From positions 48,606,604 through 48,670,603 of the forward strand of contig JACMZG010001914.1 of NCBI GenBank assembly GCA_018340805.1: 64,000 nucleotides of DNA. Direction: 5' to 3'. The translations under genes were made by a program, and so were the position numbers. Numbering within the stretch: the first letter of the stretch is position 1; every line of letters begins with the position of its first letter. Source of the stretch: Microvelia longipes. Taxonomy: Eukaryota > Arthropoda > Insecta > Hemiptera > Veliidae. The notes beneath the pieces are model-generated. The model was not told where the DNA came from, ran no database searches, and saw nothing but the letters and a program-made list of their open reading frames with translations. This document shows, piece by piece, positions 24,077 through 35,248 of this stretch.

Positions 24077-24315
24077 TTCCGTAGCCGCGGTCGTATAGTA
24101 CTGGACTTCGGCACCGGAGGTTCGGGGTTCACAGCCCGGGCTGTGCTCTCAGTTTTTATGAATAGTAATAATAATAATAATCTCAGTTTTTATGAATAGA
24201 ATTTGATGTAAAAAGATTTCGCCAACTCTAGCTTTACTTTAAGCATAGTAGATGTGACCCACCCGAAATTGTTCCCGCTGGGCGAATACCCTGAAGTGCC
24301 GAAAGTCCCTAAAAG
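24077..24315 (+). mobile_element. tRNA-derived SINE, head type 1, with internal duplication
   Basis: Same head and body as at 18359. CTCAGTTTTTATGAATAG occurs twice, separated by an (AAT)n run (24149-24200), which is a local duplication. The 3' end touches the Penelope-like element at 24317. Confidence 0.85.
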
Positions 24316-24316
24316 G

Positions 24317-24754
24317 TAAGTTATCCCATACAATTTTTTAGGTATTGTTCTTGGTTGATCTGAGATGCTGTCACTAATTCTGTTATATTCGTGGATGGAT
24401 TGATACCAGAGTTTGTTTATTATAGATTTCAGGTAGAAATTATCTTGCAGTTTGGTATAAATAATTCTGCGAATTTCATTCCATCAGTGAGACTGATGGC
24501 ACGGTTAATTATATTCTTGGCAGTGTTCATTTTTTGATGGCGAGGGTGATTAGATCTGAAGTTAAGGAACCTGTTGCTCTTAAGTTCTTTGGTATACCAT
24601 TTTGTAGTAAGAGTGCCATTTTCTTCTCTACATATAGTCATATCTAAATAGTTAAGTTTACCATCACATTTAATTTCACTGGTAAATTTTATGCGGGGAT
24701 GAAAACTGCATAAGTCGTTCTTAAAAGTTTCAATCAGGTCTTTTTAATAATACC
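24317..24754 (-). pseudogene. Penelope-like element, RT thumb region, inverted piece
   Basis: The minus-strand translation gives FHPRIKFTSEIKCDGKLNYL, DMTICREENGTLTTKWYTK and RFLNFRSNHPRHQKMNTAKN, which is typical PLE reverse transcriptase just after the catalytic core. A one-base frameshift lies near 24431, after which KLWYQSIHEYNRISDSISD continues the linker. The segment stops at 24317 against a SINE. Its last 115 bp are the inverted copy of 24755-24869, so it meets the plus-strand half of the same protein head to head. Confidence 0.85.
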
Positions 24755-24869
24755 GAAATCTATAATAAACAAAATCTGGTATCAATCCATCTACGAATAT
24801 AACAGAATTAGTGACAGCATCTCAGATCAACCCAGAACAATACCTAAAAAATTGTATGGGATAACTTAC
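24317..24869. repeat. 115-bp inverted repeat at the PLE junction
   Basis: 24317-24431 and 24755-24869 are reverse complements with only about three mismatches. The 323-bp spacer is RT sequence in minus orientation. Such inversions with a shared junction can arise by twin priming during reverse transcription or from the inverted partial dimers that PLEs often form. Confidence 0.9.
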
Positions 24870-25436
24870 ATTAAAGGTTTGTCAGAAAATATCCAAAAAT
24901 TACTTCCACGTTTTGATTGCAGTGACATTGCTTTAGGACACAAACCTGCTAATAAAGCAGATTTAGTATATAGCAACCTTAAAGACACTATAGCAACAGT
25001 AGATCAAGTCGGTACTGTGTATCAGGTAGCCTGTTTAGATTGCCATAAAACCTACATAGGTGAAAGTGGTCAACTTCTAAGTAAGAGAATTAAACAACAT
25101 GAAGATAAAGTGAATAATGGATCATATGGCACTGCACTATCTGAACATGCTACCAAATTCTCACATGCTTTTAACTTTGAAGGTATTAAAATTCTAGATA
25201 AGGAAACAAATATCTTTAAAAGGAAGACTCTAGAAGCCCTCCATATATCCATAAACAGAGAAAACACTGTCAATAAAAAAACTGATACTAGACTACCAAA
25301 TAAATTTTATGCCGGTATATACTTAATTTTACATCTCACCCTAGAAGGCAGCCCACAACTTAATTCTCTCTTCTTCTTTTTTTTTCTCTTTTTGTACCTT
25401 CGGTTGCTCATGCAGTTATTTGCTCTTGTCTTTTAG
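24755..25436 (+). pseudogene. Penelope-like element, linker and GIY-YIG endonuclease
   Basis: The frame is open from upstream of 24852. The region begins with the same linker as the inverted piece, then LYGITYIKGLSENIQKLLPR, TVYQVACLDCHKTYIGESG and KRIKQHED. The VYQ and YIG motifs with a following R and H identify the GIY-YIG nuclease of PLEs, which nicks target DNA for priming. C-terminal residues HATKFSHAFNFE and ILDKE fit the family's end. The true C-terminus is probably near 25320, since the later residues are poly-F low complexity. The nuclease domain itself has no stop, so this piece decayed little. Confidence 0.88.
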
Positions 25437-25990
25437 CTCTTCTGCATGTTATTTTTCAGCCCTGTTATCAATTTTAAATTTATAAATTTATTTATCATTT
25501 GTTTACCTTCGCTTAGTTTTTTATTTGTTCACTTTTTCTGCTTTTACTACTTGCTTGTCCTGTATATATTTTATCAGGTTTGTTATTTTCTTTTGATTTT
25601 TCTTACTCTTACTGTTCTTACTTCTCTTGCTTGACCTTTATTTTTCCCTTTTTCTGTTTTTGTAGTTCTTTGCTTGACTTGGATGATGAGGTGATACCTT
25701 TTTATTTTCTTGACTTATCCCCTTAGGGGTGATTATGAATCTTACCATCTTTTACTTTATGTTCAAACTGTAAGTACTTATTTTTAACTTATTTCTGTAG
25801 ATTTATTCTATTTTTATTATTTTTCTATCAACTTATTGGATGTTATTTTTAATATATTACAGATGAATGATTATGACCAGCAGGGTCGAAACGTCTCCAA
25901 TAAGAACGTATTTTTTATTTATTTACCCTTTGGAACACAGCTCTTAAACCTATCCGACACAGGGTACAAACTTTTAGTTTTTTAGAGATT
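25437..25990 (+). other. PLE 3' untranslated region with hammerhead-like motif
   Basis: A T-rich stretch follows the nuclease ORF. At 25867-25895 a degenerate ATGATTA box is followed by the stem GACC/GGTC and then GAAACGTC, which resembles the PLE hammerhead core with two changes in the CUGAUGA box. The small ORF at 25446-25634 is low-complexity. Confidence 0.45.
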
Positions 25991-27240
25991 ATTCACTTTA
26001 AGGAAAGCTTAGTATTAATATTATATTAGCTATATGTATAAGCTATGCATGTTTTTATTTTATATATAAATAATTTGAACACCCTTTGTACAAGACATTG
26101 TCTTTTGATACAAATATATATTTCTTATTCTTATTCTTTATTCTCTCCTAAGAAACAAGAGTTTTGTGTTTCTTCATTTTGCTGAAAAATATATAAGAGT
26201 TTATATTAGTCTTAATTATTTTTATTTACTAATTAGGACATGAGTCCAATAACAGAGTCAATATAGTTTAGTTTGTCTTAAATCAGTTACACAGAATAAG
26301 AAAAGACTCAAAACCCACCATGTAATGGAAAACTTCGTAACACCTCATTTAAACTGATGATGCCCTTTAATTGGCTATAAGACGGATATGTGTTAGATAA
26401 CTAAATATTTGCATCGTCGGAGAGAAATGTGTTATTATTCTAACTTCTAATTACTTTATATTGTGAATGTACAAACCTAGATGGTTTATATATTCATTGG
26501 CGATAGACCTAGATATATATTTTGTAGATTATATTTTCAATGGCGATGCGGAGTGTGTGGAATATCCTTGACACACTACCCCTGTAGTATTTGCCTTGAA
26601 TTTTTCCAGCACATCTATACACGTGTACCAGGCGACATTCTACTGTCTACGGCCTTTAACAACTATTAATATTAATTAGATTAATAGAATGGCAATACTA
26701 AATTCAATTATCATCCAAATTTTGATTAAGATGCTTGGCAATTCTTATAGCGAATTTTCGTCTAGCGAGATATTGGGAGGCTATACGGAGCCTATCGTTT
26801 ATAAAAGTTATGATGTCATATTTTTTTTGAAACTTGGAATGGCATTTAAACATAGGTATCAATTATATTCAAGTAGATATTCAAGCCAAAGCGTTCGAGA
26901 CCGGTTTCAGCCAAATTAAACTATCCCAAGCGACGCAATTGGTGTTATCGGTGGGAGCCGTGGAAAGCGGGCCTGCGAGGCCAGGCGATGAAAATTTGCT
27001 AAATACATGGGAAAATGCCGTGTAACAACAAATTATAATAAAAAAACATATAACACGAAACAACAACAAATCCGCTAAGCGGAGACAGGAAGCCGCATAA
27101 GGTTTTTTCTACAAGATTTAGGACTTACAGTGGTGACCGCGTCAATCCACTGTGAGAGCCTTTTTCTAGAGGTGTCATCACAGATGACATGAACTGTACA
27201 CTTGGTACAAACTGATTTTTTTTATGAAGATCACTAATCA
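25991..27240. other. Spacer, no identified gene
   Basis: Short overlapping ORFs (26481-26669, 26689-26919, 26834-27025) have no recognisable domain. The 26690-27020 stretch is less AT-rich and could be an old transposon piece, but no second copy is seen. Confidence 0.35.
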
Positions 27241-27315
27241 AACTTAGACAAAATTCTACCTTGGGGAGGACACGAACCCTTTTGAAATTTAGGTATTTAT
27301 GACGTCATTGACCTG
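27240..27315 (-). other. tRNA-like B-box sequence, possible SINE head
   Basis: On the minus strand AGGGTTCGTGTCCTCCCC resembles a B box in a T arm. No convincing A box or full cloverleaf is present. Confidence 0.3.
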
Positions 27316-27499
27316 GTTTTCTGATTCACAGTAAAATTAAGGGTTGAATTTTTCGCCGAGAAAAAAGTCCTTATTAACTTTTTTGAGTGTCCAAACTGCC
27401 AAAAAAAACCGTGATAAATTACCGGAAACCAACATTACTGCCGGCAAGTAACAAATTTCGAGTGGGGCGGCGTTTGAAATCTTTTTTTGGATGCTTAAT

Positions 27500-27590
27500 C
27501 CAATAAAACCGATCCGGAGTCGATAAGACTATTCAAGGTACTCAAAGCTAGGGTTCCCAGGTTCGAACCTTGGTAACCTCGCAAATGTTT
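27500..27590 (+). other. tRNA-like sequence, possible SINE head
   Basis: CCCAGGTTCGAACCTTGG forms a strong T-arm-like hairpin with a B-box match. The flanking AGGGTT and AACCTCG do not give a complete acceptor stem, and the D arm is not recognisable. Either a decayed tRNA or a SINE head. Confidence 0.35.
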
Positions 27591-28058
27591 TGTCGAGAAA
27601 ATGCGTTTAGCATCGTTAGATTTGTTTTGTTTGAATAAAATGTTAGTTTCAAGCATCATGTTAAAGTCGGAAGATGCAAGACTTAGTATACTTAGTAGAA
27701 CAGGTGTACTTAATTTCAAGTCTCTTCGCTTGATAGTGACAAAGCAATATGACAATACAATCTAGTGACAGAGCATTTTGACCGATACCATATAGGCACG
27801 GGTAACACCGTTTTTCAGAGTGTTGCGGGAAGAGTTTTAGTTGGTATTAGGTAAATCTTGACCCATTTTTTTAGATAAAAGAAAGTCCATTTTCTTTTTT
27901 CTCTACGTAAAACTTTTCCAAAAAAATGGTGACTTCTCTTTCATGACATTCCTTAATAATACTAATAATAATGCCGTTTAGAACCTTTCGGCACATCAGA
28001 GATAACCCCTGCGGATACTACCTCTAGTGGTAGTGTCAGCAGTTACGTTCCAAGTATA

Positions 28059-28083
28059 TTCTAACGTTGTTAGAATATATTCT
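28059..28083. other. Short hairpin
   Basis: ATATTCTAAC and GTTAGAATAT face each other across about 3 nt; further TATTCTAA copies follow. Confidence 0.55.
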
Positions 28084-28110
28084 AACAATTACAAGTATAT
28101 TCTAATGTAA

Positions 28111-28208
28111 GATACAATAATCTTACATAAACTGAGAGCGTAACTGGGATGCGAACTCCAGACTTCCGTATCAGTATAAATACTGACGCTTTAACCACAG
28201 AAGCGGCT
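28111..28208 (-). mobile_element. tRNA-derived SINE, head type 2, 3' truncated
   Basis: The minus strand matches the first 110 bases of the SINE at 60191: AGCCGCTTCTGTGGTTAAAG, then GTTCGCATCCCAGTTACGC and CTCTCAGTTTATGTAAGATTATTG. Everything after the early body is missing. Confidence 0.75.
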
Positions 28209-28239
28209 ATCGTTTCTTTAAGCACTCAATTGCAAATAG

Positions 28240-28811
28240 TCCAAGAGCCGCGCCTAAAAAATGTGACTCATTTTGTACTACTTCAAACCAAATTTTTTTT
28301 GAAAAAATGTACCTTTAACTATGAAAGAAAAGCATAGTCTGCCTATCCAGAGTGGATCCTTCATATGAATGCGCATGCTCAAAATATTAGAAAATCGCAC
28401 AAATTCCATTTTTCTTGTAATAAGTGGTTCCCTGTAGGTCGTGTGCAAAATACGAAGAGTACTTTTTTTAAAGCTGATAAAATTTGCTATAAATCGAGTC
28501 TTTTTTTCGTCAAAATCGGATAAATACAACTAAAGTTGTGACATTTGTTAAATGGCCAAAAAATGCACAAAAAAGTCAATATTTTTCCAAAGAAATTCAC
28601 TGACTGCATACATTAACCATTTTTTCTGTGTTTTTGAAAGAGCCATAACTATGGTTGCAGTTATTCGATTTGATGATTAAACACTCGTTTATAGAAAATT
28701 TTATCACCTTATATACCTTAAATTATTCGTCATAATTTAAGGTATATTTTCAGAAATATTTGGTTTCTAGTAGTACAAAATGAGTCATATTTTTTCAGGC
28801 CCGGCTCTTGA
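28240..28811. mobile_element. TIR element, 570 bp, ends near CAAGAGCCG
   Basis: 28240-28292 is complementary to 28760-28811: CCAAGAGCCGCGCCTAAAA, then TGACTCATTTTGTACTACT. TIRs are about 50 bp with few mismatches. No transposase is encoded; the ORFs at 28149-28529 cross the boundaries. This is a non-autonomous DNA transposon of unknown superfamily. Confidence 0.75.
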
Positions 28812-29654
28812 ATAAAAATCATTGCATACACCAAAACTTTCTGTTCCTTAGGAAGAATTATACAAGAAAGTATTAAAGTAAAAATTGGTATTAAAAAAAG
28901 TTCGGCAATGAAGTGGCCGTGTTATGCTTGGAGTGATTGTGCTTATGCGGGCCAAGGTTCCGATATGACGGTCAGAGCGTTCAATATGGCGGTCATTTCT
29001 CATCTCTCACCTCTCACATTAGATAGCATCTGTGTGTATTTCACATGTCACTCTATCTTCATATAACCTCAGTGTTCATACAGTAGCATTGTGTTTAAGT
29101 AGTAACCTAACCTAGCGTTGTATAACCTTTCAACCTATTAAGGTTAATTACTTGATGTTTTCTTTTGTTTAAGTTCCGAAAATGATACATCAATTTAATA
29201 AATATTCGCTATCAAGTTACTCGTACATTGTGACCCCGGAGGGAGTTTCCTATAAGTGTGAATGAATAAAAATTCATTTTCGAGAAAAAGTTACATTTTA
29301 TAAAATATTGTTTTAAAATGAAATAAATAATGCAAAAAACTTTCTTACTATGAACCTTGCATCCAAAATTTACACTTTTCAAAAGTGACCAAGAGAGAAC
29401 AAGATCTATTTTTGATTATTCAAAGAAATGTCATTCTTTGAATAGAAAAAGTTCTAAAATAAATTCTTTTCCCCTATGCCCTTAATGTAGGCCTAACAAA
29501 AAATTTCGACAAAGGTTTTTCATGTTTTTTGAGTCGCTAAATTGAATGAAAGTCGATACGACCAGTCCAGAGTCGATACGACCATTTAAAGTTACCAAAA
29601 GGTCGAAAAACGTTGTAAACTACAGAAAAACTTAAAATGCCTTCGATAAGCAAG
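28812..29654. other. Spacer, no gene seen
   Basis: 28915-29120 is less AT-rich and holds AACCTAACCTAG, but no ORF or repeat is recognised. Confidence 0.35.
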
Positions 29655-30345
29655 TCGAGTAATAGACAAAAAATCGATTACGGGATACCTCGGACCTTTT
29701 CCTCATTACACTGGATTCGCTACGCTCATCCTCACTACTTCGGGCTCGCTTCGCTCGTCCTCGGATAGTAAATGCATCCGTTTTATTCCCAGCGGTCACC
29801 TATTCAGATACTGACTACTTTCAATGATGCTTAAATTTTATGATCAAACAAACATCACAGAAATACGAGTCGTATTGAAAGGAAACTTAATGTACTTATT
29901 TAATAGGTAAAGGTATACACTTGTACCGAATTTTAACTCAATTAGATAATTAGCCGATTTTTTACAATTTTTTTAAAAACGTACATACGTCATTTGATGA
30001 CAATTTAACTAATGATAATAATTTGATGAAACTTGGCACATATGTTTGTCTTATAAATGACTACATTCGTGCCAAATCTCAAAGTGATCGATACATTTTT
30101 CCTTGTTTTATGGTTTTTCGAAATGTTTGTTAAGTCATTATCGCGGGTTAATGGCGTCATAAAAAAATATTTTCGGAATGGCACAACTACAGACTGATTT
30201 TTGAACAAAGTTTCAACACTCTAGCGTAAATACACTGTGAGCGACGATAATAACAGACACACATACAGACCATGCCACACATTAAGAAACCCTTTCAAGA
30301 GGCCTTAGAAATACCTAAAATGGATAATTCCGGTGACAGAAACGT
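29655..30345 (-). repeat. Family C composite with 5S rRNA-like module
   Basis: The most complete copy. On the minus strand, in order: CCGGAATTATCC, the AAGGCCTC block, GTGTGTCTGTTATTATCGTC, GTTGAAACTTTGTTC, ATGACGCCATTAACCCGCG, TTTGGCACGAATGTAGTC, CCAAGTTTCATCAAATTATT, ATTCGGTACAAGTG, AATAAGTACATTAAG. Then at complement 29781-29880 comes a 5S-like segment with TTAAGCATC and AATAGGTGACCGCTGGGAA, and last a tail with GGACGAGCGAAGCGAG, GATGAGCGTAGCGAATCC and CGAGGTATCCCG ending in a T run. Confidence 0.85.
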
Positions 30346-31628
30346 CCATTCTTGATTTTTCTCGTAAATAAACTTATACTGTATTAACAGAGCGTCAAAT
30401 ATAGAAAGTCTTAAAAGGTCGAATTTGCGACTGGGTACCTTAGCTACATATTTTTGTATCTTAGGGTGTACAGTCGCGGAGACGACCTTTAGCGTAAATG
30501 ACTGATCGCATTAACACTCTTTATTGATGTAGCTAGAATGTACTTATCGCGTAGTTGTACAAATTTGTGCGTTAAACGCCTAAACTCGATTGATGAGCAA
30601 AAAAGCTCGCATTTCATTGAAAATTTTTTCAATGAATGGCTTGCAATGGCTTGCGGATTTCCGCGCCAGAATTATTTATTAAATATTCATTCCACTGTTC
30701 AGATATAATTTAAACTTTTTGGTTTGATTCTTCTTGGGTGTTCCATTTTAAGTAGAGATGATTTCTTGCTTTTTACTTCCCGACACCCCTTAAAGTAGGA
30801 CCTAAACAGAGGGAAGTATTATAATAGCACAAAATAAGACACCTACTATTAAAAAAAACAAACATCATATTTCTTAGTTTAACATAATAATTCAAAACTC
30901 AAAATGAATGGGAATGTAGGAAATACGAAAAAATGACGAAAAAAAACATAACTATAATAACAAAAAAATGAAGGTTACGTTAGTAAAATGTTTTAAAACG
31001 TTATTGTTAATCTGACAAAAAAGTTAGGTACTAAAGGAACCAGAGGAAAGGTTACAGGTAACCTATCGAAATGTCAGGTAACTTATTGTAACGTGATGTG
31101 GTGTTTTTATGTTACGACTCAGGTTTTTCGTGTTTTGTAATAGTTTTTTTATTGAGTTTTCTTTTGTAAGTCTATAGAAGATAATAGAACTGTTTTGAAT
31201 TTTGATATTTACTAGATTACTGTCGAGTTAAAGTAAATTTGTGCTTTACTGTATAGAATGAAGAATTAACCAGTAATTAAAAAGCTATTTTTGCAAGAAT
31301 AAAGCCTATTGTAACCGATAAGAAGGCAACTCTATTTATATTGTTAAGATAGAAGAAAAAGAATGAGTAAACTAAAAACAAACAACCAAACCTAAATTAA
31401 AATAGGCAAGCAAACCAAAACAATTAAATACGGAAATATATTCGGAATTAATAAAGATATTTATAGATATCTAGATATCTTATTATTTTTATATAAGAAA
31501 AGTATTATGTCTCAAAACACTTTAAAAAAAATCGGATCCAAGGTGTCATTCATGTTATATGTTCCTGTTTCTTTATGGTGTTCTAAGCATAGAGATGTAT
31601 TACTAGAGGGGAAAATACCCTATCTCAA
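30346..31628. other. Spacer, no gene seen
   Basis: Contains an 11-bp perfect hairpin, TTCATTGAAAA with TTTTCAATGAA, at about 30614-30637. The small ORF at 31507-31692 has no domain and runs into the left arm of the next element. Confidence 0.4.
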
Positions 31629-32768
31629 TAAGGCGTGGTCGAATATCCACGGCCTTATAGAACGTTGGATCACCAACAAACTTTTTTTATAACTTTTTTT
31701 CAAAATTTTCAATAATTAGCCGGATTTGTGATAAATTAAGCCTATTTCTGTAATCTCAAAGAGTATTTAGATTCACTCAACGATTTATTTTTAATCTAAC
31801 TTGGTACATACATAACTACTGTTAGACGACAATATTTTGTGTTATATTTTGACATGTCAAATTTCGCCAATTATTTTTAACTGCACCTTGAACCTGGCGT
31901 TCCGTAAGCTCAGATGGGAAGATCGGGGAATTATAGTACTAGGGAAAAAATTAAGTAACCTACGCTTTGCAGATGATATTTTTCTAGCAGCTTCTACAGC
32001 AGAAGAATTAGAGATCATGATTAACCAACTTATAGAAACCTGCCTAACAATTGGTTTAGAAATTAACGTATCAAAAACTAAAGTGATGACAAACAGTACT
32101 GAAACACCAATTCAGGTGCATGATAAAGAGTATTTGGAGTATGTCAATGAATATGTTTATCTAGGACAACTTATTTCCTTTAAAAACCAAAGAGAAAAAG
32201 AACTAAATAGACGGGTTGATCTAGGCTGGAAAAAATATTGGTCGCTAAAAAAGATTTTTAAAAGTCAGGCTGACAAGAAATTGAAAGCTAAAATTATGTC
32301 TTCTTGTGTTTACCCTACAATACTATATGGTGCACAAACTTGGTCTCTTTCTGAAAAAATGGGTAATAAATTAATGACAACTCAGATGAGCATGGCCAGA
32401 AGTATGTGCAATATAAAGCGAACTGACAGAATAAATAATAAGGCTGTAATTAAAGCAACAAGGCTGAAAAATCTTCAAAAAGAGGCTCATCATACCAAAT
32501 GGAGATGGGCAGGACATCTAGCAAGGCTAGACAACAATAGATGGTCCAAGCTAACCATGGAATGGATACCAAGGGAATATAAAAGAAGAAGAGGACGACC
32601 ACACTTAGATGGAGGGACGAACTGTCTTCTAGAGTGGGGGAAACTGGTACAGGGTAGCTAGGGACCGTGATTGTTGGAATAAAGTCATAAAAAGAAATTT
32701 TCTAACCTAACGAACTTTTTACCTCCTTATGGGAGAGGCTTCGGTTCTGAAAAGGATGTCAATGAAGC

Positions 32769-32801
<33 letters not shown>

Positions 32802-33034
32802 TTGCTAACATTGACGTCTAACAGTAGTAATGTATGTACCAAGTTAGATTAAAAATAAATCATTGAGTGAATGTAAATACTCTTTGAGATTAACCAAAAG
32901 AGCGTGCAGATTACGGAAATAGGCTTCATTGATCACAAATCCGGCTAATTACTAAAAAGTTTGAAAAAAAAGTTATAAAAAAAGTTTGTTGGTGATCAAA
33001 CTTCTAGAAGGCCGTGGATATTCGACCGCGCCTT
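31629..33034. mobile_element. Long-TIR element carrying an RTE fragment
   Basis: The left arm 31629-31834 is complementary to the right arm 32804-33034. Landmarks are GTGGTCGAATATCCACGGCC, ACCAACAAACTTTTTT, TTAGCCGGATTTGTGAT, AAAGAGTATTTA and TAATCTAACTTGGTACATA. The right arm has about 20 extra bases near 32896. TIRs over 200 bp with no transposase suggest a foldback-type element. The interior is almost entirely the RTE relic, so either the LINE jumped into the loop or the arms flank it by chance duplication. Confidence 0.8.
31850..32803 (+). pseudogene. RTE-type LINE, 5'-truncated reverse transcriptase
   Basis: The open frame 31837-32661 encodes SPIIFNCTLNLAFR, the catalytic box NLRFADDI (FADD encoded at 31966-31977), LEINVSKTKVM, EYVYLGQLIS, YPTILYGAQTWSL and KWRWAGHLARLDNNRW, then RRRGRPHL. 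This order is characteristic of the RTE clade, from RT palm to C-terminal end. Two frameshifts follow, near 32613 and 32645; the other frames continue with WRDELSSRVG and RVARDRDCWN. The endonuclease and N-terminal RT are missing. The end carries a (TTA)n tail at 32769-32800, as is common for RTE. The first ATG lies outside the LINE, inside the TIR arm, so the annotated start is artificial. Confidence 0.88.
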
Positions 33035-33059
33035 TACATTAAGAAGCTTAAAACATACG

Positions 33060-33200
33060 TTTCAAGGCTTGAGGTTCGAGGCTTTCAGAGGCTCTGTGTA
33101 ACCTCAATGAAACCTCCTGTTGAGTGAGATATGGTTATAATAAATCTATCTTTGTCGGTTTTTCGCACATTGTTTATAGTTTTGTTTTGTAAACGTTATG
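33060..33200 (+). repeat. Family G dispersed repeat
   Basis: Matches 41320-41460 in the same orientation: GGCTCTGTGTAACCTCA, then AAACCTCCT, a central GGTTATAA and CGCACATTG, ending near TATATG. About 75 to 80 percent identical by eye. Confidence 0.65.
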
Positions 33201-33986
33201 TTATATGTATAGTTTCCTGTTTATCTGATTATATCAATAATCGAAAGTTTTTTAGATGCTTCAACAGGTCCAACTTTTTTTTAGCATAAACACAGCCAGA
33301 GTTATGCTAGACACAAATTGAAAGAAAAAAAAAAGACAGTCAGATAGCATAAATTTAATAAAAGTGCCTGACACGGATAATTAAAATAGAACCTCTCGAT
33401 CCCAGATTATTTATATTCCTCACCAACTACCTACAATCGTAGGTGAGGAAAAATTAAAACGGATCTCGTTTCAAAACGATTTTCTCCGTTTAATTCTTAA
33501 ACAATACTCAGAACAAAAGACATGTCATTGCGGTGGAAAACAATTATACCCTTGATTTGGATGATTTATTCGATTTTTATTGCATTTACATGATTGTGAG
33601 GTCTGACCTAGTTATCGTGTTCAACATATTATATGATAATAAACCCTGTCTCCCAGTTTATCTAATAAACGCATTGTTTACTCTAAAAAAAAGCGGCGGA
33701 AGGTCATTCCACAGAAAAATATGCTAAATTATTTATTTTGGGATTAGAAATTTGAAATTTAAATTTAAAACCAGTTTGACATTACATATTTAGAAATAAT
33801 TTTTGTATTTAAGATTTTTTTTCTGCACCTCTTACACAGCTAATTTTAGTTCCGGAGATTAAACCACATGTACAAACTTATATCTATATTATATCACATA
33901 CATAGACACCGAAGCTTTATTGATTTTAGAATCTGTTGGTGCTGAAACGTGACCTTTATACCTTGCTGAAGGTGTTATAAGTAATA
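33201..33986. other. Spacer, no gene seen
   Basis: The small ORF at 33533-33727 lacks a domain. TGCTGAAACGTGACC at 33940-33955 resembles the GAAACGT end of a PLE hammerhead, but the rest of the core is missing. Confidence 0.35.
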
Positions 33987-35248
33987 TACAGTTGTTCTAG
34001 AGAAAGAGAGTAGTACAGCTCTCATACATAGTGATTTATTGATTGACATATATAATACCGAAAAATGGGTAATAACTTAAATTTCATAAAAATATGTGTT
34101 ATTTGCATTTTTAAAATAATATATTTATTTCACAAAATTATTACATTACAAAATATAGTAAAAATAAAGTACATTTTATTATTTTATTTATTTTTATTTT
34201 TCGCTCTGTTTTAGTTTTGTTTGACCAAATTATTTTATTTACTATAAATGTGTTAATTTATGAAAACCTGCTCCTTTTCTAGGTCTCCAAAAAGCAATAC
34301 TCCTTCAACCTGGAGATGTAGTTTTAGTTATTAAATATTTCTATTTTTTACTTCACCTGAAAATTACATGTCCGTTATTATTTAATAAATTTATAGCTGT
34401 AATTTTCTGATTATTCATTTTAATGTTTCAAATTAGTATTATTTTAGTTTTGATGAAACTAATTATTTCTCCAAATTTATACAATTAAGCTTTCGATATA
34501 ATTTAATATTTTTCAAGATTAAATATATTATTTAAAGAATTCAAATATTATTAGTAAAATATTAAAAAATAATGGATTTCCGACAAAACTTATAAACGAC
34601 TTACTTCTCTATAACAATAGGAATGAAAGACAAAATACTAATCAACCTGACCCTAACAACAACAACCCCCCACAATTATGTTTTTACCTATACCTAACGT
34701 ACGTAAAAGGTCTTTCAGAACAATTAGAAAAAATTCTAAAGAAAAAATCAAATTACATTAAAATATCAATAAAATCTAGAAAAACGGTATTCAATCAAAC
34801 CTTCTCCAAACTTAAAACTAAAATTTCAAAAGAAGATAACTCTAAATTAATTTATCAAATTCCGTGTGGCGGCTGTGACAAAGTATATATAAGACATACA
34901 GGACAGAAACTAAGACAAAGAATTGCAGGACATAAATCAGACATAAAAGATGACTCGAAACAATGTGCCTTGGCCCAACATTCAATCTCCCATGATCACA
35001 ACTTTCAATATAAAAATGCTAAAATTCTAGAATTTGAACCACACGACAAAAAAAGACTGTTTAAAGAAATGACTTACATTTAATAATTACACTTTAATCA
35101 TTTAAAATAGAGGTCCCTATATAAAGTTTTTTGTCTTATATATTATATGTCAAACAATAAATGTCGAAAAATAAATGTCATTATGTCAATCAATAAATCA
35201 TCATATATGAGAGCTGTGCTACTCTTTTTCTCTAAAACAACTTTGTAT
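33987..35248 (+). mobile_element. Penelope-like element remnant flanked by inverted repeats
   Basis: 33987-34053 and 35181-35248 are reverse complements over about 65 bp (TTGTTCTAGAGAAAGAGAGT, CAGCTCTCATA, GATTTATTGATTGACATA). Between them on the plus strand lies a PLE linker and GIY-YIG coding segment. Inverted terminal extensions of this kind are known for PLEs, which carry repeats in either orientation. The RT is absent, so the copy is internally deleted or 5'-truncated. Confidence 0.75.
34526..35083 (+). pseudogene. Penelope-like element, GIY-YIG domain with altered YIG
   Basis: About 185 codons without a stop but also without an early ATG. Translation includes NNGFPTKLINDLL, LTYVKGLSEQLEKILKK, TVFNQTFSKLK, LIYQIPCGGCDKVYIRHTG and RIAGHKSDIK, then CALAQHSISHDHNF. 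The order linker, CxxC-like PCGGC, GIY-YIG, H-rich end is that of the PLE nuclease. The second glycine of YIG is R here (YIR), which should abolish or weaken catalysis. It ends at TAA 35083 directly after MTYI. The lack of stops despite AT-rich surroundings suggests fairly recent loss. Confidence 0.85.

Noticed and set aside
26689..27025. Overlapping plus-strand ORFs less AT-rich than the flank
   Set aside because: No domain, no second copy and no consistent frame; noted only as spacer.
29100..29125. AACCTAACCTAG as possible TTAGG telomere repeat
   Set aside because: Only two units; too short to be telomeric or interstitial telomeric DNA.
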